In this document: piece by piece, positions 38,057 through 46,384 of the stretch
Numbering within the stretch: position 1 is the first letter of the stretch
Layout of the letters: each line of letters opens with the position of its first letter
DNA from: Streptomyces sp. WP-1
GTDB taxonomy: Bacteria > Actinomycetota > Actinomycetes > Streptomycetales > Streptomycetaceae
Length of the DNA: 64,000 nucleotides
Assembly: GCF_030450125.1 (NCBI RefSeq)
Contig: NZ_CP123923.1
Span: 2,418,001 to 2,482,000, forward strand
Reading direction: 5' to 3'
Translations under genes and position numbers: made by a program
The notes under the pieces: generated by a model
What the model was told of the DNA's origin: nothing
Seen by the model: only the letters and a program-made list of their open reading frames with translations
The model's database searches: none

Positions 38057-39502
38057 TCAGAGCGCGAGCCCGGTCAGGACGAGGACGCGCTCGTAGGTGT
38101 AGTCCTCCATCGCGGAGCGGACGCCCTCGCGGCCGACGCCGGACTGCTTGGCGCCGCCGTAGGGCATCTGGTCGGCGCGGTAGGACGGGACGTCGCCGAT
38201 CACCACGCCGCCGACCTCAAGGGCGCGGTGGGCACGGAAGGCGGCCTGGATGTCGTGGGTGAACACGCCCGCCTGGAGGCCGTACTTGGAGTCGTTGACC
38301 GCGGCGAACGCCTCGGCCTCGCCGTGCACCTTCTGCACGCTGAGGACCGGTCCGAAGACCTCCTCGCGGGCGAGGGTGACGTCCGCGGGCAGGTCGGTGA
38401 GGACGGTCGGCGCGTACGAGGCGCCGTCGCGGTCGCCGCCGGTGAGCAGCGCGGCACCGGCCTCGACGGCCTCCTTGACCCAGGACTCCACGCGCTTGGC
38501 GGCGTCCTCGCTGACCAGCGGGCCGACATCCGTCTTGGGGTCGCTCGGGTCGCCGGTGACCTGGGCCTCGACGGCGGCGACGATGCGCGGCAGCAGCCGG
38601 TCGTACACCGGGGCGTCCACGATCACGCGCTGCACGGAGATGCAGGACTGGCCGCCCTGGTAGTTGGAGAAGGTCGCGATGCGGTTCGCGGCCCAGTCCA
38701 GGTCGGCGTCCGAGGAGAAGTCGCCGAGGACGACGGCCGCGCCGTTGCCGCCCAGCTCCAGCGTGCAGTGCTTGCGCGGCACCGAGTCCATGATCGCGTA
38801 GCCGACCTTCTCGGAACCCGTGAAGGAGATGACCGGCAGCCGCTCGTCCTGGACCAGGGCGGGCATCTTGTCGTTGGCGACCGGCAGGATCGACCAGGAG
38901 CCGGCCGGCAGCTCGGTCTCGGCCAGCAGCTCGCCGATGACCAGGCCGGACAGCGGGGTGGCCGGGGCCGGCTTGAGGATGATCGGGGCGCCGGCCGCGA
39001 TCGCGGGGGCGATCTTGTGGGCGCAGAGGTTCAGCGGGAAGTTGAACGGCGCGATGCCGAGCACGACGCCCTTCGGGAAGCGCCTCACCAGCGCGAGCCG
39101 GCCCTCGCCGCCGCCGTCGGTGTCGAGACGCTGGGCCTCGCCGCCGTTGAACCGGCGGGCCTCCTCCGCGGCCCAGCGGAACACCGAGGCGGCGCGGCCG
39201 ACCTCGCCGCGGGCCCACTTGATGGGCTTGCCGTTCTCCGCCGAGATCAGCTGACCGATCTCCTCGGTGCGCTCGGTCAGGCGCTTGGCCACGTGGTCGA
39301 GGGCGGCGGCCCGTACGTGCGCGGGGGTGGCGGCGAACTCGTCGCGGGCGGCGTACGCGGCGGCCACGGCCTCCTCGACCTGGGCGTCGGTCGGCACGCT
39401 GACGGTGCCGACGAGCCGGCCGTCCCACGACGAGGTGACGTCGAAGGTGGTCTCGCCGGTGACCTGGCGGCCGGCGAGCCAGAAGGCGTGGGTGGAAGTC
39501 AT
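38057..39502 (-). CDS. NAD(P)-dependent aldehyde dehydrogenase (likely succinate semialdehyde)
   Basis: A 481-residue aldehyde dehydrogenase. Motifs include the Asn of GIAPFNFPLN, the cofactor loop (SFTGSEKVG), the catalytic Glu region LELGGNGAA and the catalytic Cys in GGQSCISVQRV. The ATG at 39502 is used; the frame continues to 39556 without homology. It is read away from a PucR regulator and lies near gabT, so oxidation of succinate semialdehyde to succinate, the step after GabT, is the likely role; substrate specificity is inference. Two 16-base direct repeats lie in its upstream region. Confidence 0.9.
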   Translation of the reverse strand: MTSTHAFWLAGRQVTGETTFDVTSSWDGRLVGTVSVPTDAQVEEAVAAAYAARDEFAATPAHVRAAALDHVAKRLTERTEEIGQLISAENGKPIKWARGEVGRAASVFRWAAEEARRFNGGEAQRLDTDGGGEGRLALVRRFPKGVVLGIAPFNFPLNLCAHKIAPAIAAGAPIILKPAPATPLSGLVIGELLAETELPAGSWSILPVANDKMPALVQDERLPVISFTGSEKVGYAIMDSVPRKHCTLELGGNGAAVVLGDFSSDADLDWAANRIATFSNYQGGQSCISVQRVIVDAPVYDRLLPRIVAAVEAQVTGDPSDPKTDVGPLVSEDAAKRVESWVKEAVEAGAALLTGGDRDGASYAPTVLTDLPADVTLAREEVFGPVLSVQKVHGEAEAFAAVNDSKYGLQAGVFTHDIQAAFRAHRALEVGGVVIGDVPSYRADQMPYGGAKQSGVGREGVRSAMEDYTYERVLVLTGLAL

Positions 39503-39625
39503 GTGCGATTCCCGGCCTTTCCGCGTTGGGGGGCGTCCTTGGCTTTCGTGCTCCACGGTAGGGCGGCGGGGGCCGGGGGTCGCTTGTCCGTGCCGTAGCA
39601 GTAGGGGCGGCGGGCACTACTTATT

Positions 39626-39664
39626 GGACTACTACCGCGGCACTTGTCGGACTACTACCGCGGC
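39626..39664. promoter_or_regulatory. Two 16-bp direct repeats upstream of the aldehyde dehydrogenase gene
   Basis: GGACTACTACCGCGGC occurs at 39626-39641 and 39649-39664, exact copies with a 23-base period, about two helical turns. They lie between the pucR-type regulator stop and the aldehyde dehydrogenase start at 39502. Position and spacing suit an operator for cooperative regulator binding, perhaps by the adjacent PucR protein. Confidence 0.65.
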
Positions 39665-41259
39665 TATTGGTCGGTCGAGGTGGTCTTCAGCGCCAGCCAC
39701 AGCTCCATGCGCACGTCCGGGTCGTCCAGCGAACGCCCGAGGATCTCCTCGACCCGGCGCATCCGGTAGCGCAGCGTGTGCCGGTGCACGCCCAGGTCGG
39801 CGGCGGCCGCGTCCCACTGCCCGTGCCGGGAGAGCCAGGCGCGCAGGGAGGCGACCAGGTCGCCGCGGCCGGTGGCGTCGTGCTCGTACAGCGGTCGCAG
39901 CAGTCCGTCGGCGAACGCCTTCACCGCGTCGTCGGCGAGCAGCGGCAGCACGGATCCGGCGGCCAGCCGCTCGTGCTCGACCAGGACCCGGCCCCGGCGC
40001 CGGGCGACCGACAGGGACTGTTCGGCCTGCTTGTAGGCGGCTGCGGCGGCGATCGGACCGGTCGGGGCGGACAGTCCCACCACGAGTTCGTCCTCGTCGG
40101 CGCCCGCGCGCTCGGGGCTGGTGCGGGCGGCCTCCAGCTCGGTGGCCCAGGCGACGCAGGCGGCGACCGCGGCGCCGCCGTCCGCGGCCAGTACGACGAG
40201 CCGCTCGCCCTCCGGTACGACCAGTACCGCCTCGCCGGAGCGGGCGGCGGCGGCCTCCAGGGTCTCCGCGAGGGTGCCGAGCCGGTCGCCGCCGGTCGCG
40301 GTGGCCCGCGCGCCGGGCACCGACTCGGCGACGATCATCCGGAACGGGGCGTCCAGCAGCCCGCCGTACAGGTCGCCGGCGACGGCGCGGGCGTGGTCGG
40401 GTTCCCCGGCGAGCAGCATGCGCAGGACGGCGGTGCCGATGCGCTGCTCGGCGGCGTGCAGGGAGCGGGAGCGCTCGGTGGTGAGGGTGAGCAGGGCGAT
40501 GGCGGAATGTACGGCGTACCGCTCGGCGGTACCGGGGGCGGCGGCGGTGCCGACGGCGAGGGCGGCGCGGGGGCGGCGGCCGGTGCCGAGGGAGTGCAGT
40601 TCGACGCGGTCCTCGTGCTCGGGTCCGCCGACCACGGAGGAGGCGGGGGCGGGGCGCTCCCTGAGCCGCTCCACCTCGCCGGTGAGGCGGCCGGCGCGGC
40701 GGCCGGCCCAGTCGGGGGCGGCGGCGACGACGGTGCCGGAGGCGTCGTAGAGCGCGGCCCAGCCGTCGACCTGGGCGGCGAGGGCGGTGAGCAGGCCCTC
40801 GGGGCCGGAGATCAGGGCCTGCTTGGTCAGTTCGCGCTGGGCGGCGAAGCCGGCGGTGACGGCGCGGTACTGGTCGGCGGCGATGGCGGCGGAGACGGCC
40901 TTGCTGATGGCGAGGAAGGGGGTGCGGCGGGGGACTTCGAGCAGCGGCAGGGGCTCGTCCGCGCAGGCGTCGACGAGGGCCTTCGGGATCTCCTCGTAGT
41001 TGACCCCGACGGCGAACCCGAGTCCGACGACACCCGCGCCCGCCAGCCGCCGTACGTACCGGCGCATGGCCTCCGGGTCCTCCGCGTCCAGCTTGAGCGC
41101 GGTGATCAGGAGCAGTTCGCCGCCCTCCATGTAGGGCACGGGGTCGGCGAGCTCGCTGACGTGCGCCCAGCGCACGGGCACGTCGAGGTGGTCGGCGCCG
41201 GCCCGGACGGTCAGTTTCAGCGCCGAGTGGTGGACGAGTGAGGCGAGCGTCGGGGGCAT
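39664..41259 (-). CDS. PucR family transcriptional regulator
   Basis: A 531-residue regulator of the PucR/CdaR type. The N-terminal PucR domain (about 1-125, LASLVHHSALKLTVRAGADH) is followed by a GGDEF-like central region (about 290-400) and a C-terminal helix-turn-helix (LRAWLSRHGQWDAAAADLGV, then HRHTLRYRMRRVEEILGRSL). Start is ATG 41259 with GAAGG upstream. It is on the same strand as the aldehyde dehydrogenase and next to gabT, so it probably responds to a nitrogen compound such as GABA. Confidence 0.93.
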   Translation of the reverse strand: MPPTLASLVHHSALKLTVRAGADHLDVPVRWAHVSELADPVPYMEGGELLLITALKLDAEDPEAMRRYVRRLAGAGVVGLGFAVGVNYEEIPKALVDACADEPLPLLEVPRRTPFLAISKAVSAAIAADQYRAVTAGFAAQRELTKQALISGPEGLLTALAAQVDGWAALYDASGTVVAAAPDWAGRRAGRLTGEVERLRERPAPASSVVGGPEHEDRVELHSLGTGRRPRAALAVGTAAAPGTAERYAVHSAIALLTLTTERSRSLHAAEQRIGTAVLRMLLAGEPDHARAVAGDLYGGLLDAPFRMIVAESVPGARATATGGDRLGTLAETLEAAAARSGEAVLVVPEGERLVVLAADGGAAVAACVAWATELEAARTSPERAGADEDELVVGLSAPTGPIAAAAAYKQAEQSLSVARRRGRVLVEHERLAAGSVLPLLADDAVKAFADGLLRPLYEHDATGRGDLVASLRAWLSRHGQWDAAAADLGVHRHTLRYRMRRVEEILGRSLDDPDVRMELWLALKTTSTDQ

Positions 41260-41352
41260 GGTGCCTTCACGGTGACGGGGGGCGGTGTTGGCCGCCACCT
41301 ACCAACGGCCTTCCCCGATTCTGCCTCACCGTACGATCCGCCGCTGGCCGCT

Positions 41353-43710
41353 TCACGCCCTGAGATCCACCAGCAACGGCGGCGCGTGCTCCCCCCGCAC
41401 ACTGGTCAACGACAACACCGCGTGCCCGGCCGGAACCCCGTGCGCCAACTCGGAGGCGGACCAGCGTTCGCGCTCCACTTGGCGGACGGTGACGGCGTCC
41501 GTGGTGACCGGCTTGCCGGTGCCCAGTTTTCGGACGGCGTGGATCATCCGGGTCAGTGGCTGGTCCGCGAACACCGTGTGCTTGGCGACCTCCGTCGTCT
41601 CCACCCACTCCGTGCCCCACGCCTGCGCGAACAGCGCGCCCTCCCAGGTCGTGATCCCCGAGAAGGCGGCGTGACAGCCGACCGCCGCGATCAGCGGCTG
41701 CCTCAGGTGTTCCGGCACATCGGCCAGGGACCGCAGGCTCAGGACCACGCCCGCACGGCTGTCCCGAAGCCTGCGCAGGGCGCGGACCGATCCGGAGGTG
41801 ATCGCATGCGTCGCGTCGTCCAGGACCAGGCAGGCGAACAGTGAACGATCCGCCCGTGTGGCCATGCTCGTCGTGAACTGGGCGATCACCAGCCGGGCCA
41901 GCAACTGGGCGGCTTCGGGGTGGGTCCGTTCCGGCAGGTCGATCCTCACGCGCAGGGGGTGGTCGAGCGACCGCAAGGTGAAGGGACGCGCACGGCCCGA
42001 AGTGTCGAAGAAGTCCGCGAACACGGGACGGTCCAGGCAGCCGAGCCGGTCGGCAAGCGCTATTCCGACGTCTCCCGGAATGCCGGCCTGCCGCACCCGC
42101 GCATCCAGCTCCCGGTGCAGCAGGGAGTGCTTGTGCGGGTCGAGCACGGTTTTCAGTCGGTTCAGTGCCGACGGCTCTGAATCCAGCAGTTCGCGCAGTT
42201 CGGACACGGATGGGAACCGGCCGTGAACCGCGCGGAACGGCCCCAGAAGCTGGGTCAGCACGGTGACCGCGCGCCGCAGCTCGACCTCGGACCAGTCTCC
42301 GGCCAGGGCGTCCGCGAGGAGTGTGGCCGCCTCGTCGGGGTCGTCCGTCCCTCCGTAGAGATCGAGGTCGTGTTCCGATGTCCGGTCCCCCGGCTTGATC
42401 ACGACGTCGTAGCCGTGATCCGCACCCATGGCAGATCCGGCTGCGCCCACCATGACGAGGGCCGCCTGCCCCGACAGGGCCTGGAGAGCGAGGGATTCCG
42501 CGATGGGGCGCACCAGACGGGCGGTCTTGCCCGAGCCGGAAGGGCCGACCACGAGCAGCGAGGTGCCCAGCGTGGCGGGGTCCACGGCGGCGCCGGCAGC
42601 GCGCTGGGGAGCGGGTGTGCGCTCGGTGTCCGCGTACCGGCCGATGCGTACCTGGGAGGTCAGCAGGTCATGGAGGCTGGTGCGGCTGGGGAGGTCACGC
42701 TGTCCGGAGGGGTGCAGGCAGGCCCGAGCCCCCTCGCTGAACACGGCGGATGTGAACGCGTTCAGACGGGCCGGGTCGGCCACGACCGAGGTCCAGGCGC
42801 GGCGGATCCTCGCGCAGTCCACGTCGTTCATCCGCCCCGTACGCGCTTCCTCGGTCAGCCGCTCGGCCACGGCATGCTGGCCATAGGCGTGCAGGTCGGG
42901 CCAGTCCGTGCCTCCGGCACCCGGTGCCTCCACGGGGCCGTCGGCTGCCTGCCGGGCGCCTTGCCTGCCGCGGAGCAGCCCTCTCCAGTCGCCCGCCACG
43001 GCGAACGGCCAGAGGATCAGCAGCGTGAGCACGGTCTTGACCATCTTGAGCCGGTTCAGCGTGGCGACGGGGTCCCCCGGTACGAAGAGCCAGCTGCCCG
43101 GTGTCACACTCACGGCGAGTTTGTAGTACGACAGAAATCCGTGCCAGGCGATCAGCCAGGCGAGGAGTGCCCCGAGGACGGCGGCTCGCAGGGCGCGCGA
43201 CGGCTGCGGACGGTCGGTGACATACCGGCGGACCACCTCTTTCCAGTTGCCCACGCGCGCGAAGTAATACAGAACGAGCGTGGCGAAGAGGCTGTCGTAA
43301 ATGGCGCTTGCGGTGAAAGCCGCGCGTGGCGGGTCGATCCCCCACCAGTCGGACGGCGTGACCAGTTCCAGCAGGATTCTCTTGTGCGGCACCAGATTGT
43401 TGACCCAGAGCGACCACACGAGGAGAGCCGCCAGCAGGGCGCCCACGGCTCCCGTCAGCAGCGCGCGGTCGGAGACCTTGCCGTCGGCCTCCTGGGGACG
43501 GGGGCGGTATCCGAAGCGCCAGAGCCCGGGAGCGGCTTCCGGGCGAGGGGTGCGCAACCACTGCAGGAACGCCGAGCCGTCGGCAGGCGCCGGTACGCCG
43601 GGAGGCACCGTCGGTTTTGGTGGTACGGCCGGTCCCTCCGGTGGGCGGGTCGGATGGGGTAGTGGGCCGGGTTGGGTTCTGCGAGTGTTGTGGGTTTCGT
43701 CGTTGTGCAT
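41353..43710 (-). CDS. Membrane-anchored FtsK/TraG-like P-loop ATPase
   Basis: A 785-residue protein. A Pro-rich N-terminal tail (1-60) precedes about four membrane segments (for example GAVGALLAALLVWSLWV, AVLGALLAWLIAW and VLTLLILWPFAV), then a cytoplasmic ATPase domain with Walker A VVGPSGSGKTARLV and a Walker-B-like FACLVLDDATHA. The layout recalls conjugative coupling proteins and FtsK-type motors, but no relaxase, pilus or integrase genes are nearby. A homologue near gabT in S. coelicolor is recalled as an ATP/GTP-binding protein. Start is ATG 43710 with AGGGCGG upstream. Function unknown; DNA or protein translocation is possible. Confidence 0.82.
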   Translation of the reverse strand: MHNDETHNTRRTQPGPLPHPTRPPEGPAVPPKPTVPPGVPAPADGSAFLQWLRTPRPEAAPGLWRFGYRPRPQEADGKVSDRALLTGAVGALLAALLVWSLWVNNLVPHKRILLELVTPSDWWGIDPPRAAFTASAIYDSLFATLVLYYFARVGNWKEVVRRYVTDRPQPSRALRAAVLGALLAWLIAWHGFLSYYKLAVSVTPGSWLFVPGDPVATLNRLKMVKTVLTLLILWPFAVAGDWRGLLRGRQGARQAADGPVEAPGAGGTDWPDLHAYGQHAVAERLTEEARTGRMNDVDCARIRRAWTSVVADPARLNAFTSAVFSEGARACLHPSGQRDLPSRTSLHDLLTSQVRIGRYADTERTPAPQRAAGAAVDPATLGTSLLVVGPSGSGKTARLVRPIAESLALQALSGQAALVMVGAAGSAMGADHGYDVVIKPGDRTSEHDLDLYGGTDDPDEAATLLADALAGDWSEVELRRAVTVLTQLLGPFRAVHGRFPSVSELRELLDSEPSALNRLKTVLDPHKHSLLHRELDARVRQAGIPGDVGIALADRLGCLDRPVFADFFDTSGRARPFTLRSLDHPLRVRIDLPERTHPEAAQLLARLVIAQFTTSMATRADRSLFACLVLDDATHAITSGSVRALRRLRDSRAGVVLSLRSLADVPEHLRQPLIAAVGCHAAFSGITTWEGALFAQAWGTEWVETTEVAKHTVFADQPLTRMIHAVRKLGTGKPVTTDAVTVRQVERERWSASELAHGVPAGHAVLSLTSVRGEHAPPLLVDLRA

Positions 43711-43957
43711 CCGCCCTGCCCCCTGACCAGCCGATCCGTCCACCGTCAGCGAGCAATCTAGTGCCTGGGGAGGGGAGTTCGGGGGTTGCGGGGCCGGAGG
43801 GGGCGCCGAGGGGGCCGTACGGCCGTACGCTCGCTATGTCCACCGCGGACAACCGCGGCGCCGCACAACGCCCACATGGAGCATGCCCAGCTCCCCGCAC
43901 CCGTCTTAGCCTGCGGGAAAAGAAGGCAAGCGTCCGTAATACCCCCAGGAGCCCCGC

Positions 43958-45292
43958 ATGACCGCACTTCCGCAGGAGCGCCGCGTCGTCACCGCCATCC
44001 CCGGCCCGAAGTCGCAGGAGCTTCAGGCCCGCCGTACCGCCGTGGTCGCCCAGGGCGTGGGCTCCACGCTGCCGGTCTTCGTCACGCGTGCCGGCGGCGG
44101 TGTCATCGAGGACGTGGACGGCAACAGCCTGATCGACTTCGGCTCCGGTATCGCCGTGACCAGCGTCGGCGCCTCCGCCGAGGCCGTCGTACGCCGTGCC
44201 TCCGCCCAGCTCGCGGACTTCACCCACACCTGTTTCATGGTCACCCCGTACGAGGGCTACGTGGCCGTCGCCGAGGCGCTGGCCGAGCTGACGCCGGGTG
44301 ACCACGCCAAGAAGTCCGCGCTGTTCAACTCCGGCGCCGAGGCCGTCGAGAACGCCGTGAAGATCGCGCGTGCGTACACCAAGCGGCAGGCCGTCGTGGT
44401 GTTCGACCACGGGTACCACGGGCGCACCAACCTGACCATGGCGCTGACGGCGAAGAACATGCCGTACAAGCACGGCTTCGGCCCGTTCGCGCCCGAGGTC
44501 TACCGCGTCCCGGTCGCCTACGGCTACCGCTGGCCGACCGGCGCGGAGAACGCCGGCCCGGAGGCCGCCAAGCAGGCCATCGACCAGATCAGCAAGCAGG
44601 TCGGCGCGGACAACGTCGCCGCGATCATCATCGAGCCGGTGCTCGGCGAGGGCGGCTTCATCGAGCCGGCCAAGGGCTTCCTGCCCGCGATCCGCCAGTT
44701 CGCCGCCGACAACGGGATCGTCTTCGTCGCGGACGAGATCCAGAGCGGCTTCTGCCGCACCGGCCAGTGGTTCGCGTGCGAGGACGAGGGCATCGTCCCG
44801 GACCTCATCACCACCGCCAAGGGCATCGCCGGTGGTCTGCCGCTCGCCGCGGTGACCGGCCGCGCCGAGATCATGGACGCGGCGCACGCCGGCGGCCTCG
44901 GTGGCACGTACGGCGGCAACCCCGTCGCGTGCGCCGGTGCGCTCGGTGCCATCGAGACCATGAAGGAGCTCGACCTCAACGGCAGGGCCAAGCGCATCGA
45001 GGAGGTCATGAAGGGCCGCCTCTCCGCCATGGCCGAGAAGTTCGACATCATCGGCGAGGTCCGCGGCCGCGGCGCCATGATCGCCATCGAGCTGGTCAAG
45101 GACCGCGCCACCAAGGAGCCGGACACGGAGGCCACCGCCGCGCTGGCCAAGGCCTGCCACGCCGAGGGTGTTCTCGTCCTGACCTGTGGCACCTACGGCA
45201 ACGTGGTGCGTTTCCTGCCGCCGCTGGTCATCGGCGAGGACCTGCTGAACGAGGGTCTGGACGTCGTCGAGCAGGCCCTGGCCCGTATCTGA
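43958..45292 (+). CDS. gabT: 4-aminobutyrate-2-oxoglutarate transaminase
   Basis: PLP enzyme converting GABA and 2-oxoglutarate to succinate semialdehyde and glutamate. The 444-residue class III aminotransferase shows NSGAEAVENAVKIARAYTKR, YHGRTNLTMALTAK, the conserved Asp in FVADEIQSGFCRTG, and the PLP-binding Lys in ITTAKGIAGGLPLAAV. GGAG lies just upstream of the ATG at 43958. It is divergent from the FtsK-like gene with 247 bases between. With the aldehyde dehydrogenase and the distant polyamine cluster it completes a putrescine-to-succinate route. Confidence 0.95.
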   Translation: MTALPQERRVVTAIPGPKSQELQARRTAVVAQGVGSTLPVFVTRAGGGVIEDVDGNSLIDFGSGIAVTSVGASAEAVVRRASAQLADFTHTCFMVTPYEGYVAVAEALAELTPGDHAKKSALFNSGAEAVENAVKIARAYTKRQAVVVFDHGYHGRTNLTMALTAKNMPYKHGFGPFAPEVYRVPVAYGYRWPTGAENAGPEAAKQAIDQISKQVGADNVAAIIIEPVLGEGGFIEPAKGFLPAIRQFAADNGIVFVADEIQSGFCRTGQWFACEDEGIVPDLITTAKGIAGGLPLAAVTGRAEIMDAAHAGGLGGTYGGNPVACAGALGAIETMKELDLNGRAKRIEEVMKGRLSAMAEKFDIIGEVRGRGAMIAIELVKDRATKEPDTEATAALAKACHAEGVLVLTCGTYGNVVRFLPPLVIGEDLLNEGLDVVEQALARI

Positions 45293-45691
45293 GGTTCCGG
45301 TTTCCCGGCTGCGGCAGGCCGTGTGAAGAAGGTGTGCGGGGTACATGTCGGGACGGGAATCCGCCTGCCCAAGCGCCTCGGCCTGCCGTAGGTTCTACCC
45401 AGATGAGAGATACACCCCGTCCACGGGGGACCGTGGGCGACATCAGGCCGGGGCATCCCCAGCTTCGACCTGGTCGTGCCTTCGCGCACACAACCGGCGC
45501 CTGACGCCGGGATCTCCTCACCGATCGGACGGTCGCCGCCCCAAACCCCCCGGGGCGTGCGACGTTCCGGTCCGGACGGCCGCCCCGTGACCACCCCCCC
45601 TGTTCCGGGGCGGCCGGCCTCCTCCCCCGGGCCTCACCGGAAGGCCGCCCCGGTACGACCGCTCGCGCGCCCGCCTGCCAGGCTGGCCCCC
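45293..45691. other. Intergenic region between gabT and the PAP2 gene
   Basis: About 400 bases without a supported gene. It contains a small hairpin, CCACGG-GGGA-CCGTGG, at 45421-45436. The PAP2 reading frame stays open back to 45476, but the extra N-terminal part is Pro/Arg-rich and unlike the family. Short frames exist in other registers without homology. The gabT terminator and the PAP2 promoter probably lie here. Confidence 0.4.
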
Positions 45692-46384
45692 GTGTCGTAC
45701 CCCGTCCGCCGCGCCCTCCTTCTCGGCATCCCGGCCCCCGTCGTCCTCTTCCTGCTGCTCACCTGGCAGGTCCTCGGCCACGGCCCGCTGCTGCGCGCGG
45801 ACGCCCGCCTCAGCCGGGACCTGGTCCACCCCGACGGACTCGCGCAGTTCCTCTCCGACCTCGGCAATGTCCAGGTCGCCGTCCCGGTCCTCCTGGCCGC
45901 CGCCGGGTACGCCCTGTGGCGCGGCCGGAGCGCCGGGCACCCGCGCTGGTGGCTGCCGCCCCTCGCGGCCGCCGTCCTGATGGCGCTGCTCCCGGCGCTC
46001 GTGGTACCGCTGAAGGACTGGATCGCGCGGCCGGGGACCCCCGCGGTGCCCCCGGCCGTCGGCTACTTCCCCTCGGGGCACACGGCGACCGCCGCCGTGG
46101 CCTACGGCTCCGCGACCCTCCTCCTGCTGCCCTGGCTGCGCACCCGCGCCGCCCGGGTGACCGCCCTCGCACTCTGCGCGGCCCTGGTCCTGGGCGTCTC
46201 CTACGGCCTGGTCCGCCACGGCTACCACTGGCCGCTGGACGTGCTGGGCAGCTGGTGCCTGAGCGCGGTGCTGCTGACCGCGCTCGGCGCCCTGCCGGGG
46301 TTCAGCCGAAGGAGCCGCCGGTTCAGCCGAAGTAGCCGTCGAACGTCTTCTGGAACTCCCAGTTCGCGTAGCGGTCCCAGTTGA
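45692..46384 (+). CDS. PAP2-family membrane phosphatase
   Basis: A 230-residue membrane phosphatase, acting on lipid phosphates such as phosphatidic acid or undecaprenyl diphosphate. The three-part active site is present: KDWIARP, FPSGHTATA, and YGLVRHGYHWPLDVLG with the catalytic His. About six membrane segments are visible. The start at GTG 45692 (VSYPVRRALLLGI) is preferred; GTG 45587 would add 35 Pro-rich residues. The last 62 bases overlap the 3' end of the convergent chitinase gene, giving an odd Ser/Arg-rich tail (RRFSRSSRRTSSG). Confidence 0.85.
   Translation: MSYPVRRALLLGIPAPVVLFLLLTWQVLGHGPLLRADARLSRDLVHPDGLAQFLSDLGNVQVAVPVLLAAAGYALWRGRSAGHPRWWLPPLAAAVLMALLPALVVPLKDWIARPGTPAVPPAVGYFPSGHTATAAVAYGSATLLLLPWLRTRAARVTALALCAALVLGVSYGLVRHGYHWPLDVLGSWCLSAVLLTALGALPGFSRRSRRFSRSSRRTSSGTPSSRSGPS

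Noticed and set aside
41353..43710. Conjugative element coupling protein
   Set aside because: No relaxase, pilus, replication or integration genes nearby, and neighbours are core metabolic genes.
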